From SYAN01 sp049459795 (GTDB lineage: Bacteria > Actinomycetota > Actinomycetes > Nanopelagicales > Nanopelagicaceae): DNA of 8,193 bases. The notes beneath the pieces were generated by a model. That model saw only the letters and a program-made list of their open reading frames with translations, had not been told where the DNA came from and did no database searches. The stretch lies in contig JBMUDS010000040.1 in NCBI GenBank assembly GCA_049459795.1, positions 1-8,193 on the forward strand, given 5' to 3'. The translations under genes were made by a program, and so were the position numbers. Shown one piece after another: positions 7,138-8,193 of this stretch; position 1 is the first letter of the stretch; every line of letters starts with the position of its first letter.

Positions 7138-8133
7138 TTATTGCCTCGTCCCTTGAAGTCGCGTGACGATCTCTTCATGAAGGCGGCCGTTGGTAGTTAA
7201 TCCTGAATTTCCGAAGGGACCATCAACGCCATCAAGGGAGGTGAAAAGTCCACCTGCCTCTTCAATGATGATCGCAAGCGCCGCCATATCCCAGAGTGCG
7301 AGTGATGGTTCGGCTGCGATATCGACGGCACCTTCTGCAACCAACATGTGGGAAAGGAAGTCGCCTAATGCACGGGTTCGCCAGACATCTTCAAGGAGGG
7401 CAGTGAAGGCATCTTTGCGCGTGCCCCACCCGATGAGATCCGAGTAGGAGAGCGATGCATCTTTCAATGATCCGACCTTCGAGACGGTGATCCTTCGTGT
7501 GGCGGGGGATGAATCTGCCGATGTCGTGGAGTTTTCACTAGGAGTCTTTGGTGTCTGTGACGTTGGTGTCTGTGACGTTGATACCGGTGACGCTGGTGTC
7601 GGTGAAGCAAGTGTCTGCACAATTGAAAGAGGTGAAGCCGGAGCGAAATTCTCAGTCACATAGGAGCCATTACCCCGCTCAGCCCACCACCTTCTTCCCA
7701 ATGCAGGGGCAGAGACAACACCGCGATCGATCACTTTCTTGCCATCCGAAGTGATCTGACCATGTGCGATCAGCGTTGCCCACGTCGGTATGCCACGTAA
7801 GAAGTTCTTGGTTCCGTCGATCGGATCGATGATCCAGAATCTCGTGCCAGGTTCTGCAGTTTCCAAGAGTTCCTTGCCGCCAAACTCTTCTCCAATGATG
7901 AGGTCACGGGGGGCATCCTGCTCCAGTATTGCGCGGATACTTCTCTCGACTGCGCGGTCTGCATCGGTGACCGGTGTCGTATCAGGCTTCGTCTCGACAA
8001 CGAGATCAATTGCGAGATATCGACTTAGAGAAATTGCATCAGCAGCATCTGCAAGACGGTGTGCACGTTGGAGCTCTGGCGAAAGGAGAAGACTCAACTC
8101 GGAAGGTGAGAGCTGAGTCCCCGTCTTAGACAT
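7138..8133 (-). CDS. hisN: Histidinol-phosphatase, inositol-monophosphatase-like HisN
   Basis: Mg2+-dependent phosphatase converting histidinol phosphate to histidinol, the penultimate step of histidine synthesis, in the cytosol. The 331-residue product carries the full IMPase-fold metal site: TPVTDAD (53-59), GEEFG (Glu82), DPIDGT (Asp103, Asp106) and WDMA (Asp282). The flanking sequence separates it from general inositol phosphatases and matches actinobacterial HisN: VETKPDTTPVTDADRAVE, FWIIDPIDGTKNFLRG, RRWWAERG and GDFLSHMLVAEGAVDIAAE. It is longer than the roughly 260-270 residues I expect for the family because of a Ser/Thr/Pro-rich insert at about 161-212. The insert falls between the WWAERGNGSYV strand and the ITVSKVGSLKDA segment, a variable loop away from the metal ligands, so activity should be retained (inference). 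It is not next to other his genes. The ATG has no SD but a TAnnnT element six bases upstream. It is probably the first gene of a hisN-copA unit. Confidence 0.92.
   Translation of the reverse strand: MSKTGTQLSPSELSLLLSPELQRAHRLADAADAISLSRYLAIDLVVETKPDTTPVTDADRAVERSIRAILEQDAPRDLIIGEEFGGKELLETAEPGTRFWIIDPIDGTKNFLRGIPTWATLIAHGQITSDGKKVIDRGVVSAPALGRRWWAERGNGSYVTENFAPASPLSIVQTLASPTPASPVSTSQTPTSQTPKTPSENSTTSADSSPATRRITVSKVGSLKDASLSYSDLIGWGTRKDAFTALLEDVWRTRALGDFLSHMLVAEGAVDIAAEPSLALWDMAALAIIIEEAGGLFTSLDGVDGPFGNSGLTTNGRLHEEIVTRLQGTRQ
7551..7620 (-). repeat. 15-bp in-frame tandem repeat in hisN
   Basis: Four 15-bp units (7551-7565, 7566-7580, 7581-7595, 7596-7610) plus a 10-bp partial (7611-7620). Units 1 and 2 are identical; units 3 and 4 each match unit 1 at 10 of 15 positions. 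They encode pentapeptides of the TSQTP/ASPTP type (residues 172-195) within the HisN insert. The identical pair points to recent duplication by slippage. Confidence 0.88.
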
Positions 8134-8139
8134 GTGCGA

Positions 8140-8145
8140 AGTCTA
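8140..8145 (-). promoter_or_regulatory. Candidate -10 element for leaderless hisN transcript
   Basis: On the minus strand TAGACT fits TAnnnT and is followed by six bases (TCGCAC) before the hisN ATG at 8131-8133, as expected for a leaderless mRNA. No SD precedes the ATG. Only a poor -35 candidate (TTTCGC) lies 17 bp further upstream. The rest of 8146-8193 shows no gene that I can support. Confidence 0.45.
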
Positions 8146-8193
8146 TTGGCTGGCAATTTGAGGCGAAAATGCGAATCTTTCGTATGAGGAATC

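Noticed and set aside
7138..8133. Reading the HisN insert as a frameshift or fused second domain
   Set aside because: The conserved motifs before and after are in one frame, and the insert is explained by simple 15-bp repeats rather than a domain.
8160..8193. Divergent promoter on the plus strand near the window end (GGAAT at 8188-8192, like a SigR -35)
   Set aside because: The window ends before any matching -10 or start codon, so a five-base match cannot be judged.

Overview
The window looks like ordinary core chromosome of an actinobacterium (Actinomycetota). The evidence is a YlbL-type PDZ-Lon protease gene directly followed by a UPF0182 giant membrane protein gene (a pairing I recall from mycobacteria), an initiator tRNA with a C1·U72 mismatch and no encoded CCA, an actinobacterial-type histidinol-phosphatase HisN, and start regions that look leaderless. 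G+C is only about 52-55% by hand count of two lines. That is low for the phylum and would fit a small aquatic lineage (acI/Nanopelagicales or Luna-type Microbacteriaceae), but the genus is a guess.

Layout. Bases 41-1084 (+) encode a membrane-anchored PDZ-Lon protease. Bases 1126-4047 (+) encode the 973-residue UPF0182 protein, 41 bp downstream. Bases 4071-4144 (+) are initiator tRNA-Met(CAT), probably with its own promoter inside the 3' end of the UPF0182 gene. Bases 4235-4615 (+) encode a small four-helix membrane protein of unknown function. It converges, with a 1-bp gap, on a leftward unit: hisN (7138-8133, -) followed by a P1B-1 copper-exporting ATPase (4617-7085, -). The two leftward genes are 52 bp apart. 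The last 60 bp hold the hisN promoter region and perhaps the start of a divergent upstream region. No stretch over 300 bp lacks a gene.

Function. The protease and UPF0182 protein are envelope proteins acting at or outside the cytoplasmic membrane. The ATPase exports Cu(I). HisN performs the penultimate step of histidine synthesis in the cytosol. No shared pathway links the left and right halves, and no copper regulator or chaperone is visible.

I find no mobile element, CRISPR array, phage gene, defence system or clearly new multi-gene system. The most interesting signals are small-scale: (i) three genes share a start context of the form TAnnnT-nCGCmC-ATG, suggesting leaderless mRNAs; (ii) three separate in-frame short tandem repeats put Ser/Thr-rich inserts into the neighbouring HisN and copper ATPase; (iii) the GATC tetramer is about 4-5 times more frequent than expected.
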